Shown: positions 21,138-31,284 of the stretch, piece by piece
How the letters are laid out: each line of letters opens with the position of its first letter
How positions within the stretch are numbered: position 1 is the first letter of the stretch
From: Ophiosphaerella korrae
Taxonomy: Eukaryota; Ascomycota; Dothideomycetes; Pleosporales; Phaeosphaeriaceae
Reading direction: 5' to 3'
Assembly (NCBI GenBank): GCA_028456385.1
Contig: JALNQF010000427.1
Location: 1-31,338, forward strand
DNA length: 31,338 nt
The notes under the pieces: model-generated
Databases searched by the model: none
What the model was told of the DNA's origin: nothing
The model's input: the letters and a program-made list of their open reading frames with translations, nothing else
Program-made: the position numbers and the translations under genes

Positions 21138-21668
21138 GCAAGGTGGGGGTTTTGATATATGTTGTTTTTAAAGCTGCGTGTAGCCTAGGAAATAATCATG
21201 GTAGGTGGCAATAGAGAAGAAATGCGTCTGGAGCTTTGAAATATGTATTGTTTGATCTTGTGTTGTCAACACCCAGCTCTTAGGGTTGCATCATTAGATC
21301 TTGATTTTGCCTTGCAATTGTCGCCAGGGCTTACACTCCTGTACTGTAACTTTTCTTGCCGATACTTTGCAGAGACATGCCATTACTTTCTTTAAGCCAA
21401 TCCGATCACACTTTAGCCTTCTTATTTGGTTTTGGTAGTACACGGACCTGGCCAATGGCATCGTATCTCGGGCGCATGTGCTACCCCAGCAATCAGGATG
21501 GAAGAACGGCTTCAAGCGGCATGCCGACATGCTTCCAGGTCACAGCACGTACCGTTGCATGGGTGTGAGAGTATAAAGGTCGCGCACCGTACTATCTTTT
21601 CTGCAATACTCTTCACATTGAATCTTTTGGTTCTTCGAGCGAGGGACGAAAGGAATTCTTAGCGCAGG
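21138..21668. other. Intergenic region upstream of the phospholipase C gene
   Basis: This 531-bp gap has no gene. It holds the second SDR's 3' end and the phospholipase promoter, with a TATA-like box near its right side. Confidence 0.5.
21572..21578 (+). promoter_or_regulatory. TATA-like box of the phospholipase C gene
   Basis: TATAAAG is found 97 nt upstream of the ATG at 21669, a usual fungal distance. It supports the far-upstream ATG chosen for that gene. Confidence 0.4.
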
Positions 21669-22909
21669 ATGTTTAGTTACGTGGTAGTACACGCCTGAAC
21701 TCTACTAAGGATTACAAAAATACTAATATTGCTAGGTTTATGTGGCCTTGATGCTCTTTGCAGGTAAGTAGTGGAATTGTGACCATGAGATCAGGCTGAA
21801 CATGACTAGAAAGTGCATCATCAACTAGTCAACCTGACATTCGCCTCAACCATATTCAAGTCGTTGGAACTCACAACTCATACCACCGTGAGGTCACGCT
21901 CGCCGAACGTGCCGTTTTTGAGAAATATGTTCCGTCTCCAGAGGATTACTATTACTCACATGCTGAGCTACCCATCCAACTTGAGCATCAGTCGGTCCGA
22001 TCATTCGAATTGGATCTACATTCTGATGAGAAAGGCGGCCTGTACTACCCACCAGTCGCATGGAAGCTATCAAACTTGACCAATGCTACCGCCCCATTCG
22101 ACGGGGGAATTCTCAAAAAGCCGGGCATCAAAGTGTTCCATGTAACAGACTTTGACCCAGACTCTATCTGCCATACCTTCATTGACTGCCTCAGGTCATT
22201 GAAGAAGTGGTCAGACGCCAAAAAGCACCACGTACCTATCCTGGTCGACTTGGAACTGAAGACCGATGCACCGGCATGTCAGTTAGGTGGCGTATGTCCG
22301 GGGGAGGCTACCAACTGGACGCTTCCTCGTTTGCTCAATGTAGACGCAGAGATTTTGTCGGTGTTCTCCAAAAGTCAACTTATCCGTCCCGATGATGTGC
22401 GCAAAGGCAGCCTAACCCTAGAGCAATCGGTACTGCAACATGGATGGCCGAGACTGAATGATGTTCGTGGCCGTTTTCTCTTCTTCTTCGACAACGACCC
22501 GAAGCCTGGCGATCCAAACTCGCCGCGTGAGTTGTATCGTGCAGCTGCGCCATCTCTCCAAAATCGCACCGTGTTTACCAACAGCCTGGCGGGATCACCT
22601 GATGCTGCAATCATCAAGTACAATGAACCACGCGGAAATGGCACGGCTGTGATCCAAGACCTTGTCAGGAAGGGCTATATTGTGCGCACAAGAAGTGATA
22701 TTCCTATTGGAACAGTGAAAAACAGGACAACAGAAATGAGAGATCTGGCATTCAAGAGCGGAGCACAGATTGTTAGCACCGACTTTCCAGTGTACGGCAT
22801 GAGCGCGCGCTGGGGTTGGGATTTTGTGGTTCAATTTGAGAAAAGCAGAGTCGCGAGGTGCAATCCGGTGGTTGCACCGAAAGGATGCAACGACGACGAT
22901 TTAGAGTAG
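21669..22909 (+). CDS. Secreted Ca2+-dependent phosphoinositide phospholipase C (bacterial PLC1-like)
   Basis: The enzyme cleaves phosphatidylinositol-type lipids, leaving an inositol phosphate and diacylglycerol. The family (PI-PLC-C1 type) is best known from Streptomyces. Three exons, 21669-21683 (15 nt), 21736-21763 (28 nt) and 21810-22909, give 380 aa. Intron 1 (52 nt) ends with an ideal TACTAAT branch point and GCTAG; intron 2 is 46 nt. The first two tiny exons together encode a hydrophobic leader, MFSYVVYVALMLFA, that reads as a signal peptide. The catalytic segment GTHNSYH follows with His36, then SFELDLHSDEKGG, and VFHVTDFDP carrying the probable second histidine. Asn-x-Ser/Thr sites (NLTNAT, NRT) fit secretion. 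The micro-exon start is inferred; the domain itself is secure. It ends 237 bp before the SAC phosphatase gene on the same strand. Confidence 0.82.
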
Positions 22910-23146
22910 ATGCAGAACACTTGACAAAAGGCAGACAAGGGCATATGATGGTGTCACGACGACAAAACGTGGGGTGCAGAGCCATCGGTTAGTTAGTCAG
23001 TTGTGAGTTAGTTAGCGTAGGCACATGGCGACTAGAGACGTCATCGAGAGTCAGCCCACCACAGTCTGAAAGATCCATCGTAGTGCAGCAAGGCAGTCAA
23101 AGTTGTTTGCACCATGTCCTTTTGATGCGCAAAGCGTTGCCAAAAG

Positions 23147-26100
23147 ATGCCAAACCTTGTTCGGAAGCTGCTCATTTTCGCTGCTGCGGACGGACTGATT
23201 TTGCAGCCGTCACCCCCGCGCAATCAACCGCCCGCGACGCAGCAAGCCATCAAGGTTGACTATAAGGGCAATGTAGGGCCACTGCTCAAGGACAGGCGCG
23301 AGGAAGATACGGCCGCTGTGTCGCTTGAGGCGCATGGTATCATTGGCCTGCTCAAAGTCGCGACCTCATTCTTCCTCATATCCATTGCTGCCCGCGAACA
23401 CGTCGCGCAGATCCGCGGCAAGCCCATCTACAAGATCACCGACGTGTCCCTCATCCCGCTCTCGTCGCAAACCGAGGCAGACAAGGTGATTAAATCGGCA
23501 CGCGAACATGCACAAAGACACAACAAAGCTCAAGCCGCCGGCGAGGACGACACGGATAGCGAACCCGATGACGATGCGCCGAGCGTGACCGACTCGCTGA
23601 TAGAAGACACTACAACTGCTGCATCAACCGAGGCCAAAGATCCAATCACGGGCCAAAAGGGCACAGCGCAGAGGGAGACAAGCGTGGCGTCTGATGTCAT
23701 CCAGAATAAGGGCGTGTACGGGCGCTTTGCCGACAAGTGGTTCTCGAGAAAAGGCTGGAGTGCAGACAGCAGGCGCACACAGGGCTTGAGCTCGGAAGAG
23801 AGTTTGGCGTCCAACAACGCCCCAAAACAGGTGGAATCGACAATTCCCAACAATGAAGAGTATCCTACGAGTACCAAGAATACAGACAAGTTACCTAGTC
23901 ATGACTCGCATGCACCCGAAGCAGTCAGTCCGGAAGAGATACCGAAGGCTCTTGATGGTCAGAAGGATGCAAACACCGTAGCACTCCTCCCAAAGATTCT
24001 CCAGACCACACGCATGTACCTCTCTTCTGGCAACTTCTTCTTTTCCTATGAATACGATTTGTCACACGGTATTGGTAGTGCTCGACCAAATTCTAGCCTG
24101 CCCCTCTTCAAGCAATTCGACCCTTTGGTGAGTTCAACAATTACCCTCTCGTGGCTTGGAAGTTCTGACCTTTCACAGTTCTTCTGGAACCAGCATATCA
24201 TTTCTCCTTTTATCGATGCTGGCCAACATTCCTTTGTTCTTCCAGTCATACAAGGCTTCGTTGGCCAAAGACCTTTCACGATTAAAGTAACAGATAGCCA
24301 GCCAAATAGCGTAATGATTGATCCTTCTGCGACTCCGAATGATATTCAGCTACAGTCATGGCATGAGAAACGGAAGAACGAAGCCGATGCCTATTCGGAA
24401 ACAAATATTACTACGCCACCACCTGAACCTTCAGATGGCAAAGACTTCCTTCTCACTCTGGTCTCTCGACGCTCTACTAAACGAGCTGGCCTTCGTTATC
24501 TGCGTCGCGGCATCGATGACGAGGGTTGTGCTGCCAACAGCGTCGAGACTGAGCAAATTCTTTCACCACCAACATGGAATACCTCGCAAGACACGATATT
24601 CTCATATACCCAATTTCGTGGATCGATACCACTTTTCTTTTCTCAGTCACCGTATAGCCTAAAACCACAAGTCAGTACTTGGGGTACCTTTGAGACTAAT
24701 GCTCGGGCATTCAAACGACATTTTGTGAATCTTTCGTCACGATACGGTAATATATACTGCGCCTCGCTAGTGGACAAGCATGGCACAGAAGCCAAGATTG
24801 GCGAGCTTTATGAGAGGCACTCGAAGGCACTTAACGAGGATGGAGGTTTGGATGGTCAAGGAAGGCTGCTGGAGTTTGAGTGGTTTGACTTTCACAACGT
24901 TTGTCGTGGTATGCACTTTGAGAATGTGTCTCGGCTCATGGAAACGTTAAAGCCATTTACTAAGACCACTGGCTGGACTGTGATTTCTGACGATCAGGTC
25001 AAGCACAAGCAGTCGGGTATTCTCCGTACCAACTGCATGGACTGTCTCGACAGGACAAATGTTGTTCAGTCGGCCTGCGCAAGGACCGCATTAGAAGCAC
25101 AATTATCTGTCGGTAGCTACAACATTGATCTTCAGAACGATCCCACCACCAGCTGGTTCAATACTTTGTGGGCCGATAATGGCGATGCCATTTCTCGCCA
25201 ATATGCCGGCACCGCCGCTCTCAAGGGTGACTTTACAAGAACCCGGAAACGACAGATTACAGGCGCCTTGACTGACTTCGGCCTTACGCTTACCAGATAC
25301 TATAACAACATTGTGAACGATTACTTCACCCAAGCGCTCATTGACTATCTCTTGGGTCGCGCAACGGACACTATATTCGCAGAATTCGAAGCTGATATGA
25401 AGAGCTCCGACTATTTCATCGACATGCGCAAAGTTCGCCAGCAAGCCATCGAGCGCTCGGCGGGCATCGTAATCGAAGACCAAGAAGAAGATCTGTGCCA
25501 CGGCTGGACACTCAGCGTACCCACATCCGCGAACCAAGTCAAAACCGCAACATTCGAAGAGGCAGTCCTACTGCTGACCAACAAAGCGCTATACTTCTGC
25601 CGTCTCGACTGGGGCACAGAGAAAGTGCGTGAATTCGAGCGCATCCGGCTCGAGAACGTGCAAGGCCTCATGCGCGGCGTCTACATCACCAGTACACTCG
25701 CCCAACGCCACACAGACACTGAGAAAAACGTCGGCTTCGTAATCAGGTACAATGCGGGCGGTGGAGGTGGCCTTGTTCGACGAAACACACGAACGCTAGA
25801 TCCAGCCGCTGTCAGTGAGGCACTTAAAGGCGACACAAAGCCACAGGAAAAAGACGACAAGGGTCGTTTCCTGGCATTCAAGGCCCTTTCACCACGAAGT
25901 AGTATTTCGTCGAGCGAGACACTGGACTCGCCCGACAATGAAGTCGAAGTGGTCAAGAACATATGTGACGAGATTGCGCGAGTTGCGAATGGCACGAGGG
26001 TGAAGTGGACTGTACCTGGAACCGCGCAGGAGGGATTAAAGTATGGAAGCCAGGATAGAACGCTTAATGTCGAGGAAAAGGATATAATCAGCCTAGCAGA

Positions 26101-26167
26101 TGCGAAGAAGTCGACAGGCTATCTAGAGCAGCTTGAGTATTCGATGAAGAAGCTGGTTTGGGGATGA
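23147..26167 (+). CDS. SAC-domain phosphoinositide phosphatase (hSac2/INPP5F-like C-terminus)
   Basis: This is a large cytosolic or membrane-associated phosphatase that removes a phosphate from phosphoinositides. Exons 23147-24127 and 24179-26167 give 989 aa. The 51-nt intron (GTGAGT to TTTCACAG, branch TCTGACC) has no stop and is a multiple of three, so the DNA looks like one 1006-codon frame, but removing it restores the SAC sequence FDPL-FFWNQHI. Signatures are RMYLSSGNFFFSYEYDLSHG, RFFRRG-like RYLRRGIDDEG, and the CX5R catalytic loop RTNCMDCLDRTNVVQ near residue 610. A hSac2-type homology region follows (about 760-880: HGWTLSV to TLAQRH). An acidic, Ser/Thr-rich insert (about residues 120-270) precedes the SAC core. 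The start ATG is the first in the frame and is followed by a plausible N-terminus. Confidence 0.9.
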   Translation: MPNLVRKLLIFAAADGLILQPSPPRNQPPATQQAIKVDYKGNVGPLLKDRREEDTAAVSLEAHGIIGLLKVATSFFLISIAAREHVAQIRGKPIYKITDVSLIPLSSQTEADKVIKSAREHAQRHNKAQAAGEDDTDSEPDDDAPSVTDSLIEDTTTAASTEAKDPITGQKGTAQRETSVASDVIQNKGVYGRFADKWFSRKGWSADSRRTQGLSSEESLASNNAPKQVESTIPNNEEYPTSTKNTDKLPSHDSHAPEAVSPEEIPKALDGQKDANTVALLPKILQTTRMYLSSGNFFFSYEYDLSHGIGSARPNSSLPLFKQFDPLVSSTITLSWLGSSDLSQFFWNQHIISPFIDAGQHSFVLPVIQGFVGQRPFTIKVTDSQPNSVMIDPSATPNDIQLQSWHEKRKNEADAYSETNITTPPPEPSDGKDFLLTLVSRRSTKRAGLRYLRRGIDDEGCAANSVETEQILSPPTWNTSQDTIFSYTQFRGSIPLFFSQSPYSLKPQVSTWGTFETNARAFKRHFVNLSSRYGNIYCASLVDKHGTEAKIGELYERHSKALNEDGGLDGQGRLLEFEWFDFHNVCRGMHFENVSRLMETLKPFTKTTGWTVISDDQVKHKQSGILRTNCMDCLDRTNVVQSACARTALEAQLSVGSYNIDLQNDPTTSWFNTLWADNGDAISRQYAGTAALKGDFTRTRKRQITGALTDFGLTLTRYYNNIVNDYFTQALIDYLLGRATDTIFAEFEADMKSSDYFIDMRKVRQQAIERSAGIVIEDQEEDLCHGWTLSVPTSANQVKTATFEEAVLLLTNKALYFCRLDWGTEKVREFERIRLENVQGLMRGVYITSTLAQRHTDTEKNVGFVIRYNAGGGGGLVRRNTRTLDPAAVSEALKGDTKPQEKDDKGRFLAFKALSPRSSISSSETLDSPDNEVEVVKNICDEIARVANGTRVKWTVPGTAQEGLKYGSQDRTLNVEEKDIISLADAKKSTGYLEQLEYSMKKLVWG

Positions 26168-26559
26168 TTGAGCACCGAAATAATGCTAGATGGGCTGAAT
26201 GTACATTTGACGTGCCCACGAAATTTGTGAGGATGTTTAATGCAATACATTGGTTCACGAGTGCCGGTGTGTATTCTGGCTTTGGACGGTCATGGTGAGC
26301 CCAACTTAGCCGACTGAATCGTGCAGCAATATGTACTGGACATATACTCTCACACGATAGACCGGTATTAGGCTAGTTACCTAGGTACCATAGCAGCGGA
26401 TCCAAACCGTCTTCCGATCCCGAAGCCAGGGAGTGGGGACCGCGCATGTTACTGTTGCATACGCCGAATCGGGAAATGCATCCGACATTCCGCTCCAGAA
26501 CGTGTGAACGGCCAAGCAAATGGCACTGCAGCGAAAGTTTAAAGTCGACATCTAATCGG

Positions 26560-26583
26560 ATTGTTGAGATTCATCTCAACAAT
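26560..26583. repeat. Perfect 11-bp inverted repeat with 2-bp spacer
   Basis: ATTGTTGAGAT at 26560-26570 pairs with ATCTCAACAAT at 26573-26583 around TC. It lies about 400 bp past the SAC gene and about 1060 bp upstream of the sugar porter. It could be a dimeric regulator site or a hairpin. Confidence 0.6.
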
Positions 26584-27544
26584 GTGTAGAAAGTTGGGCC
26601 GTCCTCCTTCCATACAGGGTCGCTGAGGTTTGGTATCTAACGCATGTTCTACGCGCTTTCTGCTTATGCCCTATCATCACCCGATTCTCTGATACCCCAG
26701 CACCGATTGACTGCACAGTAGCATTTCGAAGGAGGGCCCGTGCCAGCAGGCCACATCGGTCATCGGTATCCATTTGCGAGAGCATCGATAACGAAGCCGT
26801 GAAGTTGTTACAAGGGCTCTCGACTACTACTCAGATATATGTAAACCATCACACGCTCCTAGTCCGATAGCATTTATTGCAAATCCGCATCACACCGCGC
26901 CTACATGTTTAACATGAGATATCGATAGTTACCCGGAGAATACAAGCTTTGATGAGCAGGTGGCTTGAACGGCTAAGGATGCCGTTGCATCAAAGAAAAG
27001 CGGGCCACCACTAGCGCTGGATTAAGAGCGCGCACGAAACAACCTTTGACGTCACAGGTGGGGACAACCACGCTCGGGCATCATTTCGTGGATCCGCTTC
27101 GTGGGCCCGCTGAGAAGAAAAAACTGGAATCAGTGGGAGGCTAAGGTGTGGAGAGTTGAAGAGACTGTTTGGCGGAGAACGAGTTGAGGGAAAATGGGGT
27201 GTTGAACCACGGGTCAACACTGAGAAGTTGAGAAGCATCAAGGCTAAGTATAGTCTTCGACTCTGACCTGGCGCTTCACCTCGGGAACACTTACCCTTCT
27301 CTCTCCAAGCGTAAACAAGCACTACCTACGCCATGCCCGTGTCAAGCTTGACATTTCTTGCCCCGCCACAACTCCACATTTACACCTCACCCAATCACCA
27401 CACACCATCTCGGAGCCCATGCCAGCTTGGGAAGTCCTTCAGATCACCTCCGACATCATCGATGTATAGAAATTAACTTGCCGGGCGCTATTGGTCCTAA
27501 GGCTTCACCCGTGTTTTGCGCTTCCAATTAGTCAGGCCATAGCA

Positions 27545-27551
27545 TATATAA
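27545..27551 (+). promoter_or_regulatory. TATA-like box of the second sugar porter
   Basis: TATATAA is found 103 nt upstream of the ATG at 27648, at a typical distance. Confidence 0.4.
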
Positions 27552-27647
27552 TCCGTTTCCGAACCAAGATATAATGACTACACACCATCCCATTTTCCCG
27601 GAACTCCAACTTAATTACTGAGATTGGGAAGGCCAGGGTCCATCAAG

Positions 27648-29399
27648 ATGTATCAGATTGGTAACATCTACGGCATCACCGCCATTGCGGTCATTGGCGG
27701 TGGGCTCTTCGGCTTCGACATTTCGTCCATGAGTGCCATTCTACCAACGCAGCAGTATCGCTGTTACTTCAACCAAGGCCCCAGAGGGCCTCCATTTGGC
27801 CCTGAGGGCGAGGCTTGCTCTGGGTACATATGTCTACTCTGATACACTCCTTCAAATCCATTGCTGACCACGTGCAGTCCAACAGCCGACGTACAAGGCG
27901 GTATTACGGCTGCTATGCCTGGTGGATCTTTCGTTGGAGCCCTCGCCTCCGGCTATCTTACCGATAAGCTCGGTCGTCGTCGCGCCATCCAGATCGGATG
28001 TGCTTTCTGGGTCATCGGATCGATCATTTCGTGCGCTGCACAGAACATCGGCATGCTCATCGCCGGACGCTTCATCAACGGCTTCGCAGTCGGTATCTGC
28101 TCCGCCCAGGTCCCCGTGTACGTTTCTGAACTCGCGCCTCCGTCAAAGCGCGGTCGAGTCGTGGGGTGCCAGCAATGGGCCATCACATGGGGCATTCTAA
28201 TCATGTACTACATCTCGTACGGCTGCGCTCACATGGACGGAGAAAAGGCTTTCCGCGTCCCTTGGGCCCTCCAAATGCTTCCTGCCATCATCCTCGCTAT
28301 CGGCCTCATATTCCTGCCCGAATCCCCACGCTGGCTCGCGCGCCACGACCGCTGGGAAGAAACGCAAGCCGTGCTTACCCTCGTCCACGGAAAAGGCGAT
28401 CCCGCAAGCCCCTTTGTCAAACTCGAGCTCGATGAAATCAAACAGATGATCGACTTCGAGCGCCAAAACGCCGACGTCTCCGTCATGGAGCTCTTCCGTC
28501 CCCGCATGATCAACCGCCTTCACATCGGCATCTTCACCCAGATCTGGTCGCAGCTTACCGGCATGAACGTCATGATGTGTACGTGCTCCATCCTCTCCTC
28601 TCCCAAAACACCCCCAACTAACCCCCTAACAGACTACATCACCTACGTCTTCGGCATGGCGGGCCTTTCCGGCGACATCAACCTCGTCGCCTCGTCCATC
28701 CAGTACGTCATCAACGTCCTCATGACCGTCCCCGCCCTCGTCTACATGGACCGCTGGGGCCGCCGCCCCATGTTCGTCGTAGGCGCCCTCCTCATGGCCA
28801 TCTGGATGTTCACCAACGGCGGCCTCATGGCGACGTACGGCCACGCCGCGCCCCCCGGCGGCATCAACAACATCGCCGAGCAGTCGTGGGAAATCACGGG
28901 CGCGCCCGCCCGCGCCGTCATCGCTTGCACATACCTGTTTGTCGCGTCCTTTGCGCCCACCTGGGGGCCTGCGTCGTGGGTGTACCCCCCCGAACTATTT
29001 CCCCTGCGCGTCCGCGGCAAAGCCGTTGCGCTGACCACGTCGGCGAATTGGATCATGAACTTTGCCCTATCGTACTTTGTGCCGCCCGCATTTGTCAATA
29101 TCCAGTGGCGCGTGTACATTATATTTGGCGTGTTTTGCGCCGTCATGGCGACGCATACCTTCGTTGTGTTTCCGGAGACGGCGGGCAAGACGCTCGAGGA
29201 TGTCGAGGAGCTGTTTTTGAGGGGAGTCCCCGCGTGGAAAACCAAGGTGGAGTTTAGCAGTGTGAGGAGGGCGGAGCGTGGCGATGTGGAGAAGGCCACG
29301 GCGATTGAGCGGAGTCCCGAGAGGGATCGAGGATACGGGCGCGGTGAAGGCGTAGGTTTTTTTCAGGAATATACATGTAGATTTGGGGATGATGGGTAA
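27648..29399 (+). CDS. MFS sugar porter (glucose/hexose-transporter-like), three exons
   Basis: This is a twelve-helix plasma-membrane hexose transporter of the Sugar_tr family, 547 aa. Exons are 27648-27823, 27878-28578 and 28633-29399. Both introns are 54 nt with good branch points (GCTGACC, ACTAACC). The second is stop-free and in frame, so it is invisible as an ORF break, but removing it restores the classic MNVMMYYITYVFG. Motifs are GGGLFGFDISSMSA in helix 1, DKLGRRRA in loop 2-3, PESPRWLARHDRW, QLTGMNVMMYY (helix 7), DRWGRRPMF and PETAGKTLEDVEELF. It has the form of fungal high-affinity glucose transporters. It is unlike the porter at 8588-10415 in sequence and intron positions. Codons are clearly more GC-rich than in its neighbours. 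The stop lies only 25 bp before a transposon insertion. Confidence 0.92.
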
Positions 29400-29426
29400 G
29401 CCAGCCCTATTTTGGTCGGGGTAGTA

Positions 29427-29463
29427 CGGAGGTGCCTTTCAAAAGTCTTTTCCTGGACCGTGC
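29427..29463 (+). repeat. Left terminal inverted repeat of the Tc1/mariner element
   Basis: 37 bp, identical to the reverse complement of 30916-30952. The identity would run to 40 bp if the flanking GTA (TA duplication plus a chance G) is counted. Confidence 0.95.
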
Positions 29464-29527
29464 GCGTGGCGCTGTTAGCGCCTTGCTAGCGGCACGCTAG
29501 TGCCCAACCAGTGCCCACAGAGATGAG

Positions 29528-30871
29528 ATGGAATTCGGGTCTTACAACGTCAGAACTGTCTTCATGCCTTCATACGACACCGCTACAAGAGCCCAGGCTT
29601 TAACCTTGAAGCTTGTAGGCTACTCAAATGCTGAGATCGAAGCTATCACCGGTATCCAACCCCGAACGCTCAATACTCTACACCGCAAAGCGATCGCACG
29701 AGGCCTCAACCCAGCAGAAAGCAAGAAGATCCTTGACTGCCACGTTAAAGATGGCCAGCGCTCTGGCCGCCCTATAAATCAGACTGAGGATGTTATTACA
29801 GAGGTACTTTCAAAGGTCCGTAAAGACAGATATGCACGGGAGAAAACCTGCACTTAGATTGCAGTAGAAGTTGGAGGAGTGTCAGATATCACAGTCTAGC
29901 GAATCCTCCAGTCCGCAGGCTTCCGAAAGACAAAGCTAACAAGAAAACCTGGCCTTACACCTAAAATAAAAGAGGCACAGCTTAAGTTTGCACTTAATCA
30001 CAAGGATTAGACAATTAAAGATTAGAAGAGAGTAATTTAGTTAGATAAAACCTTAGTTGTTTGTGGTTTTCGACGAGGAGGATATAGAGTTTAGCGTACA
30101 TCTTAAGAAAGATTTGTTAAATCTTGTATACGATTACGTTAGAAAGGATATTCTAAGTTTATGTTCTAGGGTTGTTTTAGTTAGGATAAGAAAGGTCCTT
30201 GTTATATTTAGAAACCAGAGACAAAGGAAGAAAGACAGCAATCTAATAAAGAATTAGCCTTAATAAATATAGAGCTTGAGCCTATTTTAAAAGAAGAATA
30301 GGAATTAATAACATCTTTAAGTAGAGTAGGGCTTTAGAATAAACGAGGAAAGAAACTAGCTTAGAAATAGGATAAACAGCACGGGAAATTAGTAAGAGGA
30401 ATAGGAATAGGTATTAATTAGTAGAGATATTGCTGGCAAGTTATTATCCTAAAACTTATTCTATTTGCAACAGATTTAGAACAAATTCGGCCTAGAGTTG
30501 TTATTTAAGAAGATAGGGCAAGTTCACATCTTTCTTTCTACAAGGACCGCTTGTATTCCCTTTCTAAGGTTGTACAATTACTTTGGCCTAGGAATTCTCT
30601 AGACCTTAATATGATTAAACCTGCCTAGTCTTACCTAAAGCGGGCTACTACAAAGAAAGGAGCTCTAAAAACTAGGGCTGAGGCAGATCGAGCATAGAAG
30701 CAAGCATGGGATGAACTAGAGCAATGGCGGATTCAAGCTTAGATTGAGAGAATTCCTAGGCATATCCAGAAGATTATTAAACTTAAGGGTAGGAATGAGT
30801 ATAAGGAAGGGAAATCTAACAAGGCAAGGCGCTTAAAAGCACATCTGGAGGATTGGGAGGATGTAGAATAA
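29528..30871 (+). pseudogene. Tc1/mariner DDE transposase, in frame but with about 20 nonsense codons
   Basis: One frame of 448 codons runs from ATG 29528 to TAA 30869-30871 with no frameshift. The first 109 codons are open and hold helix-turn-helix regions (AEIEAITGIQPRTLNTLHRK). The first stop is at 29855-29857. The DDE_3 catalytic domain then reads through stops as NHKD*TIKD*KRVI*LDKT (family: DWT-DW-VIWSDET), and near 30520 as EDRASSH in place of the second Asp block, followed by LWPRNSLDLNMIKPA. Nearly all stops are TAG where the family has Trp (TGG) or Gln (CAG), i.e. CpA-to-TpA transitions typical of RIP. The last part, from about 30760 (IERIPRHIQKIIKL), is clean. ATG 29564 (MPSYDTATRAQ) is an equally likely original start. 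Confidence 0.9.
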
Positions 30872-30915
30872 CCTGAATTGAGAATTTGGTGGCGTTTTGT
30901 GGCGCAAGCCACCAT

Positions 30916-30952
30916 GCACGGTCCAGGAAAAGACTTTTGAAAGGCACCTCCG
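30916..30952 (-). repeat. Right terminal inverted repeat of the Tc1/mariner element
   Basis: 37 bp, a perfect inverted copy of 29427-29463, followed by the TA duplication at 30953-30954. Confidence 0.95.
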
Positions 30953-30954
30953 TA

Positions 30955-31218
30955 CATGTCATCTCAAAGGAATCATCTATTTAACTTCATTTCAAAAAAT
31001 AACATTGCGGTTGTGAAAATACAACAAATTTCGTGCAAGCAATCACATTATCGCGAGCACCATGACTTGCAAACACGTCGAAATTTAACAACTTTTCGTT
31101 TTCTAGTTCTATTTCGCGTCCGAGGGCGGCAAAATGCCTTGGGCACGAAACCATCACCACTTCGCTGCTAGGCGTCAGTAATCAGAAAACTTTGATGCGA
31201 CATCTCTCCGCCCAACAG
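30955..31218. other. Unique flanking sequence to the right of the transposon
   Basis: These 264 bp have ordinary composition and no supported gene. They would have joined directly to the 3' side of the sugar-porter gene before the transposon inserted. Confidence 0.5.

Positions 31219-31284
<66 letters not shown>

Larger units (their letters stand above)
26168..27647. other. Long intergenic region upstream of the second sugar porter
   Basis: I find no gene in these 1.5 kb. Open frames at 26576-26785 and 27011-27322 (both -) have no motifs. It contains a hairpin-forming inverted repeat at 26560-26583 and a TATA-like box at 27545. Such long upstream regions are common for regulated sugar transporters. 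Confidence 0.5.
29425..30954 (+). mobile_element. Tc1/mariner DNA transposon with TA target-site duplication, RIP-inactivated
   Basis: Perfect 37-bp terminal inverted repeats (29427-29463 and 30916-30952, starting CGGAGGTGCC) enclose a 1526-bp element, flanked by TA at 29425-29426 and 30953-30954. The TA duplication, size and DDE transposase assign it to the Tc1/mariner group. Subterminal hairpins lie just inside: GGCGCT-GTT-AGCGCC at 29468-29482, and GGTGGC paired with GCCACC near 30888-30913. Ends are intact, so it could still be moved by an active relative, although its own transposase is dead. Confidence 0.93.

Noticed and set aside
26168..27647. Several CreA-like SYGGRG motifs (for example GTGGGG, CCCCGC) upstream of the second sugar porter
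   Set aside because: The motif is so degenerate that about six are expected by chance in a region of this length, and the number seen is no excess.
8588..29399. A secondary-metabolite gene cluster
   Set aside because: Regulator, SDRs and transporters are suggestive, but there is no core biosynthetic enzyme in the window, and the two porters are sugar-type rather than drug-efflux type.
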